DNA of 64,000 nucleotides from Crambe crambe (lineage: Eukaryota; Porifera; Demospongiae; Poecilosclerida; Crambeidae), in the NCBI GenBank assembly GCA_963924555.1, contig OZ004588.1:6297205-6361204 (forward strand), given 5' to 3'. Below, in pieces: positions 26,008 to 37,960 of this stretch. The translations under genes and the position numbers were made by a program. Each line of letters starts with the position of its first letter. The first letter of the stretch is position 1. Below the pieces are notes generated by a model. That model had not been told where the DNA came from. It saw only the letters and a list, made by a program, of their open reading frames with translations, and did no database searches.

Positions 26008-26389
26008 TCAGAGTTATAGTGGTAATACCACCTCCTAGCACCCTTTGGGGAGAACCCCAGGCCTACTATTTATGTCCCAGCACCTATTTCAACCCCATGA
26101 CCTTAATTATGAATCATCAAGTTTAAGGCTGCTATTTTTTCATAGTGAATTAAACCATGCCATGGCACCATAATATAGAAGTATTGCAGTGGTACAAAGA
26201 AATGTTTTATTCCCAGAAGATAACAAAATTTTAATGCACAGTATGGAATTGTGATGAACAATAAAAGCATAAAAGCATGCAGATGAGTGGAATAAAAAAA
26301 CAAAAACGAAAAACAACTTAATGGGTACTCAAAATTAATGGGTAGCTAAAGTTAAGTGTAACAAGTCTCGTGGTCGCTGTATGACCTAC
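25562..26389. other. Convergent intergenic region RHEB / thiolase 3' end
   Basis: It contains the left boundary of the tandem duplication (25746/25747) and a C homopolymer at 25978-26006. The rest is AT-rich DNA with the likely 3' UTR of the thiolase exon set, and no coding exon is supported. Confidence 0.7.
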
Positions 26390-27259
26390 TTACTGGTACT
26401 TTCTATAAATAGTAACAACAGCTGCTCCTCCCAGTCCCAGGTTGTGTTGCAGTCCAATTTCTGCTCCTGGGACTTGTCGCTTCTCAGCCTCTCCTCGAAG
26501 CTGTAATCAAGAAATGAAGACATCACTGATAGAGAGACTCTTGACCTCAAGTGGAACCCCTCAATTCGGAACCGGAACCCCCCTCCCCCCGATTTGGGAC
26601 TCCTCTATTTGGGACCTTAATGTGAACCCCTCAATTTCAGTTTGGAACCCCTTAATGTGGAACCCCTGACTCCTAAGTACGTTCACCTCAATATTTGGAA
26701 TTTGCAACCACATCCCACCTCCCCGGCCCTCACCTGCCAGTTGAGTTCTGCACATTGGGCTAGGCCAGTAGCCCCCAGAGGGTGACCTTTAGAGATTAGA
26801 CCTCCGCTGGGGTTGACCACATACCGTCCCCCATAAGTATTATCCCCTTCTTCCACCATCTTGCCACCACGCCCTTCCTCACACAGACCCTAATACAATT
26901 GGTAAACTGTCATCATGGTGGTACATTGTAGTTATGATAAGCTTTTAGACCAACGTTTGTTGATGAAGCCCCCCCCCCCCAGCAGCAGCAGTAACAACAA
27001 CAACAACAACAAGTAAAGCTGTAATATGAAATTGTAAACGTGGATTTTTTTGGTAAAGGGTCATCATTATGGAATCATCATTCTCAAAAAAAAAAAAAAA
27101 AAAAAAAAAAGGTCAGGTCAACCCATACATGACTACATGGTATGGTATATAAAAGGAAACCCTCCCTCCCCTTCCTCCATTTCTCCCCTCCCTCCCTCCC
27201 TCTCATCCCCTCCCTCTCTCCCTTCCTCCCTCCCTCCCTCTCTCCCTTCCTCCATTTCT

Positions 27260-27284
27260 CCCCCCCCCCCCCCCCCCCCCCCCC
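27260..27284 (+). repeat. C homopolymer (25) in a CTCC-rich tract
   Basis: It lies just beyond the donor of thiolase exon 9, within a CCCTCCCT low-complexity tract. Unit 2 has no pure run of this length at the equivalent place. Confidence 0.9.
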
Positions 27285-28439
27285 TCTCTCCCTTCCTCCA
27301 TTTCTCCCCTTTGTATACCAAAGCTTCATAAGTGATGAGTTCATTAGTAGAGAAGCAGTCATGAAGTTCAATCACATCGACATCCTCTGGCCCTACTTTG
27401 GCCTGATCGTAAGCTTCTGAGGCCGCCTTCACTGCCATGTCGTAGCCAGTCAATCCTACAGGTCAATTATGATCAGTGTAACTATCTATAAGATGTCCTA
27501 AAGGCAATCATTAAAGGTCATGTTAAAGTGGAAATGGATAGCATACAAGAATATACTACAGAGTGAGAGTGTCAGGATATTATCAGTCCTACAGGTCAAT
27601 TAATTAACAGGTCAATTAAAAGGTCAGTGTCCTAAAGTGGATAGTGTACAAGAATATACTATCCAATATACAGAGTGTGAGTGTTAGGATACTAGGACTG
27701 TACTTACTGATGGGGTCATCAAATGAGGTGGAGACATCTGTAGCAAGAGACATCCCTAGAATCTCCACAGCTAATGGAGAAGGTATAGGACAGAATAGAA
27801 TGAGGACTGAGAAGTGGGGCTGTATATTGAATTACCTTTGTCTTCCAGCTTATGTTCTTTGACAAACTCTTCATTGGCCAAGATGACAGCAGCTGCTCCA
27901 TCAGAAGTCGGACTGCACTGCAACTTCTACACAATAAAGATAACAGATGTATACCCACTTCTCTATTAAGGCTACTCCACTATGTCCCAACACCACCTAT
28001 CCTTAAAGAGACCACCTTTCTATTAAGGCCACTCCATCATGTTCCAACACCACGTGTTCTTGCCTCTTAAGCATGTCCCAAGACCACCAGCTATTTTGAA
28101 GAGACCACCTCACTATTGAGGTGGCCAATAGATGGTGACAGTATGGTATATTCCCCCCCCCCCCCCAAAGTTCAAAGTTCATCGTAAATCCTTAATGAAC
28201 AGAAAACATAACTCTAGGTACTAATACATACGTACAGTCAAAGGGTCAGCAATGAGCTTGGAGGAGAGAATCTGGTCCAAAGTGTACTCCTCTTGGAACT
28301 GAGCATACGGATTGTTGACCGAGTGACGATGGTTCTTCTCAGCCACCTTTGCAAACTGCTCTGCAGTTGTCCCATGCCTAGATAGTTATGTGAAACCCAG
28401 GAGACAGGTGTATGAAAAAGAAAAAGAAAGCCATCACTT

Positions 28440-28830
28440 TAATAGGGAGGTAGGTGTTGTTAGGACATGGTGGAGTGGCCTTAATAGAGAGGTGGTCTCT
28501 TTAGGGAGGGTTGAAATAGCTGGAATAGGTGCTGTTGGGACATGGTGGAGTGGCCTTAATAGAGAGGTGGTCTCTTTATAGGGAGGGTTGAAATAGGTGC
28601 TGTTGGGACATGGTGGAGTGGCCTTAATAGAGAGGTGGTCTCTTTATAGGGAGGGTTGAAATAGCTGGAATAGGTGCTGTTGGGACATGGTGGAGTGGCC
28701 TTAATAGAGAGGTGGTCTCTTTATAGGGAGGGTTGAAATAGCTGGAATAGGTGCTGTTGGGACATGGTGGAGTGGCCTTAATAGAGAGGTGGTCTCTTTA
28801 TAGGGAAGGTTGGAATAGCTGGTATGGGAC
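28440..28830 (+). repeat. 60-65 bp minisatellite array, unit 1
   Basis: About six units with the cores GGACATGGTGGAGTGGCC, TTAATAGAGAGGTGGTCTC and TTTATAGGGAGGGTTGAAAT, lying in the intron between thiolase exons 5 and 6. It is the same family as the G6PC intron array at 16 kb. Confidence 0.92.
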
Positions 28831-30842
28831 ATGGTGTGTTTCATAGATTTCTTTCATCCGCTGGACATACTTTTTAGTATGTTGTTTCCCTGCTTGAGCG
28901 AACATCCAGGGGGCTGGGGGCCCATCAGGGGGACCTCCACTATATTTGATCAGCTCTAGCATGTGGTTATCTGTAGCATGTGGAACACAAAAGGTCACAT
29001 GTACTAACACAAACACAATGAACGTCAGTGCTAATCATGTCAATTTACCCATGGGGTTGACGTCCTGATCTTCCATAGATAGCGATCCTTTCTATAACAT
29101 GGAAAAGACAGGATGTCTGCTAATAAGAGAATCGTAAATGTCTATTCAACCACCACTATCTTTTCTTTCCTTCCCCCTACCTGCTGCAGCTGCAGTGACC
29201 CCCTAACCCCAATAGCTTCCCCCTTGACCCCAAGGAACTACTTCAACCTCCCTCTCCAACCTACAGCCTTGCACCAAGTCTCCTGGTGTTATTAAATTCA
29301 CCATTTACCTGCATCTTCTCAAAGCCAATGGCCATGGCACATCTTGCCAGCCCCCCAGCCACCAATCCCCTGGTGTTAAAGAGAGCGGTGCTGCCAGTGG
29401 AACAGTTATTGTTACAGTTGGAGATGGGTATCCCTGACAACCCCATCTCATACAACGCCCTTTGACCTCTGGTGGAACTTCCAAAAACATAGCCAACATT
29501 CTAGAAAGAGAGAGAGACTCTTTACCATAGAGTTTTTATGAACAGATAATTTCTCTCCACATCCCAATTTAAAATTTGTTCTAGTGCACCATCTGCAGAG
29601 ACTCCCTACATTATAGTAAACAAGCTCCAAGAGCTTTCCAAAAATTTTTAGTCTACTGCGATTGACTATCCACACGCTGCATCAGGAAATCCCTAGGCCA
29701 AACTCTTTTATACTACCAGTGTCATATTTTCTACGTTGGGTTTTAAGCTACAGGTCATGAATATGATTAATATCAATTAGGGGCCAGAATTAATTCAAGG
29801 GGGGAACTAAATTAATATGCACCTCTAACTAACTTCAATGGGAACAAAACCACCATAGCTTGGCAATATTTCGTGTTACAAATAATTTGGTTAATTTAAT
29901 TTTGGTTAACACAATTGGATAGTAACATGCATCTGAAAATACTTTAATAACGCTTTTTACACTGGTAAGGCAGTTCCAAACAAATCACTTGTTTAACGGA
30001 TTTTTCTCCTTTCTCATAGGCAGGCAGGACGAAATGAACTTAAACATAAACTATCTCAGTATACTATGCACCGGTCATGTGTTCTAGTATACAGAGAAAC
30101 AGGAGTATACTTGGGATTTAGTATACAAAGATAAACAAGAGTATACACAAGTTTAAATTTATTTCGATTCTGTCAAAATAGGGCAGGGAAATCCGTTAAA
30201 CAAGTAATCTATTTTGAACTGCCTAATATTGTAATTAATTTTCATTGTTGAACATGACCACAAAAACTAATCGTAAATTGGTGTATGAAGATAGGACATT
30301 CACTTCAAGTAGTTACATAATTATTATACTTGTTCTATTAATTCAAGCTCATTGGAGCTTTCCAAAAATTCTTTCTAGTTCTATAAGGAGCTAATGTCAA
30401 ATTTACTGCACATCAAGTGGTCCACCTTTTATACCAGCAGTATCCTGCTTCTACACATTGGGTTTCATGCAGACACATCGTGAATACAATTATAATGATA
30501 CTGTGCATGGGCAAGGGTGTTTGTTATAAATCCAAATTGAGAAAAAATTTTGTTGGATAATAATTTTGTTTTTATAATTTTCGTGTTAATTTATTTCCGT
30601 TGTTATTGTGATTAGTTTTTATACTGCAAATTCACTTACACAAACAATCCAATAATTGTACTTATTTCAAATTTGCAAATGTAGTGATCATATTCTAGAT
30701 TTCTAACCATGCGTAATAACACATGATCTCTATGACTAGCAGACTTGGGACTGGAAATAATCACATGAAACAAACATATGTATGTGAGAGAACGGGTTTT
30801 TTCAAAAACATAACTTTCCACATCAATTACCTAGCAGTGTTT

Positions 30843-31232
30843 GGTGTCCAGTGGATCACCGGATGTCGAACCTGATATGAAAGAATATAACGGAATAGTA
30901 TGGAAGGAAACAGCTATTCACATCGAGGATCAGTATCAAACTGGAAGATATTGGTCTGTTATCCAGCATAATGCTCCATGTGTTGTATGGTTCTCTGATC
31001 AAAAGGTGACCTCCATCATGATACCTGGTCAAACCTCATGTCCATCTTCCTGGTCTCGTGAATATTACGGCTACCTCATGTCCGAACGCCATAATCATCC
31101 ACACACTGGAACATAATTATGAGTGCTTTGATTCCAATCCTGACACAGTACCAGGTGAAGCATCAGGTACCCCTATCAATTATACCACAATATCTATACC
31201 AGAAATTTCAGTATCCAAAATTAATATTATAT
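30843..31232 (+). pseudogene. Collagen C-terminal-domain fragment (unit 1, upstream)
   Basis: A relic of collagen exon 3 only. Recognisable pieces are [34 protein letters not shown] and [15 protein letters not shown]. The reading frame breaks after HTGT (ACATAATTATGAGTGC where intact genes have ATGTTTGAGTGC). No collagen triplets, signal exon or TATA promoter precede it. Confidence 0.85.
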
Positions 31233-32199
31233 CTGTGGTCTGAAAGTATAAGTCTTTGGGTGGTAAGTTGGTGGTATCACTGCAGTATTGGGAGCAATCA
31301 TTGTCCATGAAAATAGCATAGTGCACACCTTGGAAATTGACTTCAGGTAAAGATATGTTTACTGGTTCAAGCTCATTGGAGCTTTCCAAAAATTTCTAAT
31401 CCTTAAAAGGAGCTCGTCGATCAACAATGATTCATATGGAAGTCACCACATAATAGCATGCATGCAGTGGTCTACTTTTATAGTATCAGTAACCTGCTTC
31501 TACACATTGGGTTTCATGCAGCACATACCAATTAATTACATCGTGAATACAATTATCTTGCACATTTGTATTTGGCACAGATTGTTCTCATCAGAGACTG
31601 AAAAGTGGTTTACTGACTTCAAATGCAGCAATGCTGTTCCAGATTTCTAACCATTGTACAAAATGGCATCACATATCAGACACATAACTCTCGATCACTT
31701 GCAGTTTTGGGACTGAAATTCCATTTTGGATAATTTCTATAATTTGATTTCTATCTGTGGACTGTCACATACTGTGCTGGAGTAAACACTCAAGTTGGGG
31801 TCAGTGTATGAGGACCAGCTGTTCAGGTGTGAGATGAAAGGATCACTTTAGCTGCATCACTGTACTACAAGTGATACTGAACCTTCAACTGCTGGTATAG
31901 TGGTGTAGGGGGAAATTGTCCTGAATCTCACCATTAATACTACATAATTATGAATCTCTCCAAGCATTACCAAGTCACACGTTCCTTTGGCAACCAATGT
32001 GGTGACGACATGTGCTACCAATTAGTAGGTGACCACTTTAAGAAGCCACATGCACTCTCAACTCTTTCCCACAGTGTGTCAGATTAAAAGTTGTAGTCCA
32101 ATATAATTTTTGTGAGGTTAATACACAATTCATATGGTGGACACTTCAATTTTAGCAAAATCATGAAATTTTACCCCACGAAGATTTCCCACTATAGGG

Positions 32200-32206
32200 T
32201 ATAAAA
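32200..32206 (+). promoter_or_regulatory. TATA box of collagen gene, unit 1
   Basis: TATAAAA lies within the conserved context CCCACTATAGGGTATAAAAC, found at every full or decayed copy of this gene (41994, 47745, 49333, 50483, 51281). Its distance to the ATG is 194 bases here and 90 in the 51.4 kb copy. The excess is almost exactly the inserted 111 bp MITE. Confidence 0.8.
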
Positions 32207-32252
32207 CACGGCATTTGACTTCTTGTGCATCTAGTGCTAGTTGGTCAACTTA

Positions 32253-32363
32253 CACTGTAAAAATAAATGTGTAAAAACAACCCATTTTTAGGTTATCTGA
32301 GTTGCAAATTGCAACTCAGATGACCTAAAAATGGGTTGTTTTTACACATTTGTTTTTACAGTG
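32253..32363. mobile_element. 111 bp palindromic MITE in the collagen 5' leader (unit 1)
   Basis: Arms of about 55 bp (CACTGTAAAAA ... TTTTTACAGTG) pair with two mismatches, and TA flanks both ends. The paralogous promoter at 51281 lacks it and reads CAACTTATGAGAAAAC where the insert would be, giving the empty site. The insert lies between TATA box and start codon. Confidence 0.9.
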
Positions 32364-32393
32364 TATAATGAGCAGCTGAAAAGAACCCTAATC

Positions 32394-33661
32394 ATGTTGA
32401 AGTGTGCTGTCTTGGTGTTGATTGTTTTGATCAAGTATTCAGAGAGTACACATGATCCAGCAGGTATGCATGTACCAATAACTAGCAGGGACAGAGGACC
32501 CCAGATAAAATCGAAAAAAAGTTTAGGTTTTGGTCATTTTGATTACTTGTAGTATCTGGGCTGAAATTTGGCTCAACTGTATAACATTTCTTTTAAACTT
32601 CCTGTGTGTAGGTAATGGAACTTTATGTGTTGGAGGACATGTTGTGCACCTCCAAGGTCCTCCAGGAAGGGACGGGAGGGATGGACTGCCTGGGAGATCA
32701 GGATTGGTTGGACAAAAAGGAGAGAAGGGAGATACTGTAGGTAAGTCAGTCTCTTACCAAAGACTAGTAAGTATGCTGCATGCGTGTTGTATGTGTGCAC
32801 TGTATGTGTGTTGCATGCATGTGTACTGCAGGTGTTGCATGCATGTGTACTGCATGTGTTGCATGCATGTGCACTGTATGTACATGATGGTGAGTCACAG
32901 ATCTTTCAAAGAATGTGTGCACTCATCCCCTCCCTCCCCCAACAGGTATCCCTGGACCTCGTGGACCAGCTGGCCTTGAAGGACCTAAAGGTAGCCGTGG
33001 GGTACATGGATACCAGGGCATTGCCGGACCCAGAGGTCCTCAGGGGTTCACTGGTCAGAAAGGAGATCGTGGATATCGTGGACCACCTGGACCAACGAGG
33101 GGAGGAATAACCTACACCAGGTGGGGGAAGTCCTCCTGTCCCAGTGGCACTTCACTCGTGTATGCTGGTAGGACTACAGGGACTCATTATACTCAAAGTG
33201 GTGGTGGTGCCAACTTAGTTTGTCTATCAAACACTCCTCAGTTTCTGAGTTATACCCCTGGGGTGCAAGATGGCAGAGGCTTTCTCTATGGAACTCAATA
33301 TCAAACAGGAGGACCACATAGTGCAGATACTGGTCCATTATCAGGCGTTAGTCAGCATAATGCTCCATGTGCTGTGTGCTACTCTGCCACAAAGGAAGTC
33401 TCCATTATGATACCTGGTCAATTCTCGTGTCCATCTTCCTGGTCTCGTGAATATTACGGCTACCTCATGTCTGAACGCCATAACTATGACCACACTGGAA
33501 TGTTTGAGTGCTTTGATTCCAATCCTGACAGAGTACCAGGTGAAGGATCACATCAACCTCACAATATTGTATATCATGTGGAAGCTAGATGCAACCTCGG
33601 CATTGCCTGTCCTCCATACGTTGCTGGAAGAGAAGTTACCTGTGTCGTATGCTCAAAATAA
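32394..33661 (+). CDS. Short-chain (spongin-type) collagen, unit 1
   Basis: Exons 32394-32463, 32612-32740, 32946-33661. The protein is secreted: signal peptide [18 protein letters not shown], then a short linker, then about 25 Gly-X-Y triplets interrupted once at the exon 2/3 join ([13 protein letters not shown] ... GDTVGIPGPRG), then a globular Cys-rich C-terminal domain ([69 protein letters not shown]). This domain is that of sponge short-chain collagens, described in freshwater sponges as spongin-related and distantly like collagen IV NC1. An in-frame upstream ATG at 32331, supplied by the MITE, would add 21 residues before the signal peptide. The gene lies on the opposite strand to the thiolase transcription unit. 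Confidence 0.88.
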
Positions 33662-34335
33662 CTAACAGAGTACATAAAGAATTTTGTTGTGTATTGTTAA
33701 AATCTGAAATGATAATGATTATAACGTTTGTTACTTTCATCTTTTATTATTTGCCTCACAATGTATTACTCAAATAACCTTTCCATAATGAACAAGACCA
33801 TATTCAAGAAGCTATATATGTTCAAGTTTAGCTATGTTTACTGGTTCAAGCTCATTGGAGCTAATTCCATTTAAAGGAGTTGTTAGGTTACAGATGGAGA
33901 TACCACATAAGGTGGTCTACTTTTATTGCCTGTTTCTACACATTGGGTTTCAAGCAGCACACCGTGGATACAATTACAGTAGAACCTTGATCATCCGAAC
34001 CTCGATTATTCAAAACCTGTTCTAGCGATTAATTTCAAGGTTAAAGAGTTCGTTCTGGGTGTACTAAAATCAGTTTTCTACCTAGCTGTAGTGTAGGTTT
34101 TAGCTAGCTAGAGTGCTTGTCATAGTTGGTAGCCAGCTAAATGAAGCGGTTCACTTGGTAACGCCATATGGTCATGTCAAAGTGGGTGTGGTTATGTAAA
34201 TTTCACTATCTTATCCGACATGCTTTTACTACTCTTCTGTCTGGAGCTGTTTGGATAATTGAGGGACTACACTGCATTGGCAAAGAGCTTTACTTAGGGA
34301 CATAACATGAAGGAAGTTTAGATGATTTCTACCAT

Positions 34336-34677
34336 ATAGTGCAGATACTGGTCCATTATCAGGTGTTACTCAACATAATGCTCCATGTGCTGTATGCTTC
34401 TCTGATCAAAAGGTAACCTCTATTATGATACCTGGTCAAACCTCATGTCCATCTTCCTGGTCTCGTGAATATTACGGCTACCTCATGTCTGAACGCCACA
34501 ATAATCCACACACTGGAATGTTTGAGTGCTTTGATTCCAATCCTGACACAGTACCAGGTGAAGCCTATCAATTATAATATTGTATTTCACGTGGAGCCTA
34601 TTTGCAACCGGCATGGCATTGCCTGTCCTCCATACGTTGCTGGAAGAGAAATTACCTGTGTCGTATGCTCAAAATAG
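34336..34677 (+). pseudogene. Collagen C-terminal-domain fragment (unit 1, downstream)
   Basis: A truncated exon 3. It opens with [19 protein letters not shown] and ends [11 protein letters not shown] plus stop. A small deletion around GEAYQ shifts the frame between FDSNPDTVP and the final NIVFHVEP block. It has no signal or triplet exons. Confidence 0.85.
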
Positions 34678-34840
34678 AAATCCTGAGGACACTGGATCAT
34701 CAAGAACTATTGAACTACGTAGTAGCTTCTTTAGTGTCTGTTATTATGCCTGCTATAGTTATAGCATCTATACCAGAAATTTCAGTATCCAAATACCATA
34801 AGTCTTTGGGTGGTATCACTGTAGTATTGGGAGCAATCAT

Positions 34841-35445
34841 CAGGCCTGTAGCCAGGGGGGGTTCGGGGGGTTCGATCGAACCCCCTTTTTGAAATGAAAA
34901 AAATTTTTTTAAGCGCGAGCACGCACAATTTGCATACGTGCGTGCGTGCATACGTGCGTGCATACGTGAATATCGTTTGCTCAATCGATCGAGAGATATC
35001 CAATCATCCAGAAAAGGTCAGTTTTAGCCTTATGCTAGCTATAACTCTGACTCTAAAGCAGTAGTGCCTGAGACTTTAAAGCATCTAGTGCCTGAAATCT
35101 TAAGTCTAGTCTGCGATTTTTTAATTTGGGAATGGTTTCTGGGGTCAAAGGTCACCAGGTCGCACATGCTCAAAAAACTTAGAAAATCTCTGATGCCAGA
35201 TTCCAGCAACTTTTGTTTTGAAGTCTAGCAAGCTCAGCATTGACTTTTCGGCACCTCCTTTATCTATTCATGGTCTCAAAAGCCTTCTGTTTGAAGGTGA
35301 AGCTTGGAACTTGATGGTGTCAAAATTTTTAGCAACAGGTCAAAGGTCATACCTCTAGCCGTGCCAATCAAGTTCCAAGCTTCACCTGCAAACAGAAGGC
35401 TTTTGAGACTAGGAACAGATAAAGGAGGTGCCGAAAAGTCAATGC
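34841..35445. mobile_element. Foldback transposon, truncated by the duplication junction
   Basis: It has the same left end (CAGGCCTGTAGCCAGGGG) and left arm as the complete element at 44635. It stops at 35445, where unit 2 begins, so it lacks the outer part of its right arm and its right terminus. Confidence 0.9.
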
Positions 35446-36069
35446 TTTTATATTGACTTCTCATTGTTAAAATTGTGGTCACTTTGTATTAATCAGTCTT
35501 CCAGTAAACTAATCAGTGTTCCAGTAATTTTTATATTATGATTGTCATACAACAAAATCTGTCCAATCAGAACAGTCAAACACCGACCATGAACCTCTCC
35601 TACTATTTCAGGGTTCTCCCCAGTGAAACTGATTATTATTTTTGTGGCTATTAAAATACATTCCACATGAAAGAAAAATGCCCCCCCCCCCCCATCAGAG
35701 TTATAGTGGTATTGCACCTCTCTAACACCCTTTGGGGAGAACCCCAGGCCTACTATTTATGTCCCAGCACCTATTTCAACCCCATGACCTTAATTATGAA
35801 TCATCAAGTTTAAGGCTGCTGTTTTTTCATAGTGAATTAAACCATGCCATGGCACCATAATATAGAAGTATTGCAGTGGTACAAAGAAATGTTTTATTCC
35901 CAGAAGATAACAAAATTTTAATGCACAGTATGGAATTGTGATGAACAATAAAAGCATGAAAGCATGCAGATGAGTGGAATAAAAAAACAAAAACAACTTA
36001 ATGGGTACTCAAAATTAATGGGTAGCTAAAATTAAGTGTAACAAGTCTCATGGTCGCTGTATGACCTAC

Positions 36070-37918
36070 TTACTGGTACTTTCTATAAATAGTAACAACA
36101 GCTGCTCCTCCCAGTCCCAGGTTGTGTTGCAGTCCAATTTCTGCTCCTGGGACTTGTCGCTTCTCAGCCTCTCCTCGAAGCTGTAATTAAGAAATGAAGA
36201 CATCACTGATAGAGAGACTCTTGACCTCAAGTGGAACCCCTCGATTCGGAACCCAATGTACGTGGAACCCCCTCCCCCCCGATTTGGGACTCCTCTATTT
36301 GGGACCTTAATGTGAACCCAATTTGGGACCCTCAATTTCAGTTTGGAACCCCTCAATGTGGAACCCCTGACTCCTAAGTACGTTCACCTCAATATTTGGA
36401 ATTTGCAACCACATCCCACCTCCCCGGCCCTCACCTGCCAGTTGAGTTCTGCACATTGGGCTAGGCCAGTAGCCCCCAGAGGGTGACCTTTGGAGATTAG
36501 ACCTCCGCTGGGGTTGACCACATACCGTCCCCCATAGGTATTATCCCCTTCTTCCACCATCTTGCCACCACGCCCTTCCTCACACAAACCCTAACACAAT
36601 TGGTAAACTGTCATCATGGTGGTACATTGTAGTTATGATAAGCTTTTAGACCAACGTTTGTTGATGAAGCCCCCCCCCCCCAGCAGCAGCAGTAACAACA
36701 ACAACAACAACAAGAAGTAAAGCTGTAATATGAAATTGTAAACGTGGATTCTTTTTGGTAAAGGGTCATCATTATGGAATCATCATTCTCAAAAAAAAAA
36801 AAGAAAAAAAAAAAAGGTCAGGTCAACCCATACATGACTACATGGTATGGTATATAAAAGGAAACCCCTCCCTCCCTCCCCTTCCTCCATTTCTCCCCTC
36901 CCTCCCCCCCTCCCTCCCTCCCTCCCTCCCTCCCTCTCTCCCTTCCTCCATTTCTCCCCTTTGTATACCAAAGCTTCATAAGTGATGAGTTCATTAGTGG
37001 AGAAGCAGTCATGAAGTTCAATCACATCAACATCCTCTGGCCCTACTTTGGCCTGATCGTAAGCTTCTGAGGCCGCCTTCACTGCCATATCGTAGCCAGT
37101 CAGTCCTACAGGTCAATTATGATCAGTGTAACTATAAGATGTCCTAAAGGCAATCATTAAAGGTCATGTTAAAGTGGAAATGGATAGCATACAAGAATAT
37201 ACTACAGAGTGAGAGTGTCAGGATATTATCAGTCCTACAGGTCAATTAATTAACAGGTCAATTAAAAGGTCAATGTCCTAAAGTGGATAGTGTACAAGAA
37301 TATACTATCCAATATACAGAGTGTGAGTGTTAGGATACTAGGACTGTACTTACTGATGGGGTCATCAAATGAGGTGGAGACATCTGTAGCAAGAGACATC
37401 CCTAGAATCTCCACAGCTAATGAGGATAAGAGAAGATACAGTGAAGGCAAGGAAGAAGAAGATCTCATAATTAACAGGAAGAGAAGGTATAGGACAGAAT
37501 AGAATGAGGACTGAGAAGTGGGGCTGTATATTGAATTACCTTTGTCTTCCAGCTTATGTTCTTTGACAAACTCTTCATTGGCCAAGATGACAGCAGCTGC
37601 TCCATCAGAAGTCGGACTGCACTGCAACTTCTACACAATAAAGATAACAGATGTATACCCACTTCTCTATTAAGGCCACTCCACTATGTCCCAACACTAC
37701 CTATCCTTAAAGAGACCACTTCTTTATTAATTAAGGCCACTCTTGTCATGTCCCAACATCACCTATCCTTAAAGAGACCACCTTTCTATTAAGGCCACTC
37801 CATCATGTTCCAACACCACGTGTTCTTGCCTCTTAAGCATGTCCCAAGACCACCAGCTATTTTGAAGAGACCACCTCACTATTGAGGTGGCCAATAGATG
37901 GTGACAGTATGGTATATT

Positions 37919-37960
<42 letters not shown>

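Larger units (their letters stand above)
26390..29500 (-). pseudogene. Orphan duplicated exons 3-11 of the SCPx-type thiolase
   Basis: Exons 29309-29500, 29049-29091, 28871-28970, 28236-28377, 27836-27926, 27708-27770, 27319-27455, 26734-26889, 26390-26500 are all open with intact splice sites, but exons 1 and 2 are not duplicated, so this set has no start codon or promoter of its own. The nucleophile motif ([10 protein letters not shown]), HDCFSTNE and [14 protein letters not shown] are intact. About nine coding differences from unit 2 were seen by eye, and all are synonymous (for example GGG/GGA, CAT/CAC, AGA-TTG/AGA-CTG, CTG/TTG). It could be a dead duplicate, a distal alternative 3' half reached by splicing from exon 2, or the second haplotype wrongly assembled in tandem. 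Confidence 0.75.
25747..35445. repeat. Tandem duplication, unit 1 (about 9.70 kb)
   Basis: It is nearly identical to unit 2. The left edge is CTCTCC^TTTTATATTGAC at 25746/25747, and the junction with unit 2 is TCAATGC^TTTTATATTGAC at 35445/35446. The unit carries thiolase exons 11-3, a collagen exon-3 fragment, one intact collagen gene, a second fragment and the left two thirds of a foldback transposon. The two units differ by scattered substitutions, homopolymer lengths and a few indels. Confidence 0.95.

Noticed and set aside
26103-26303. Hydrophobic minus-strand ORF (also at 35790)
   Set aside because: No homology I recognise, lies in the presumed thiolase 3' UTR, and does not contain an SCP2 domain as I had hoped.
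27084-27371. Gly/Arg/Glu-rich ORFs in both strands near 27.1-27.4 kb
   Set aside because: Low-complexity CCCTCC tract read in several frames next to the donor of thiolase exon 9.
30841-34677. Collagen fragments as independent small genes
   Set aside because: They lack signal and triplet exons and contain frame breaks shared by both duplication units.
34848-34900. GGGGTTCGATCGAACCCC resembling a tRNA T-arm
   Set aside because: No acceptor stem, anticodon arm or D-arm around it; it is the terminal part of the foldback transposon, repeated at 44.65 kb.
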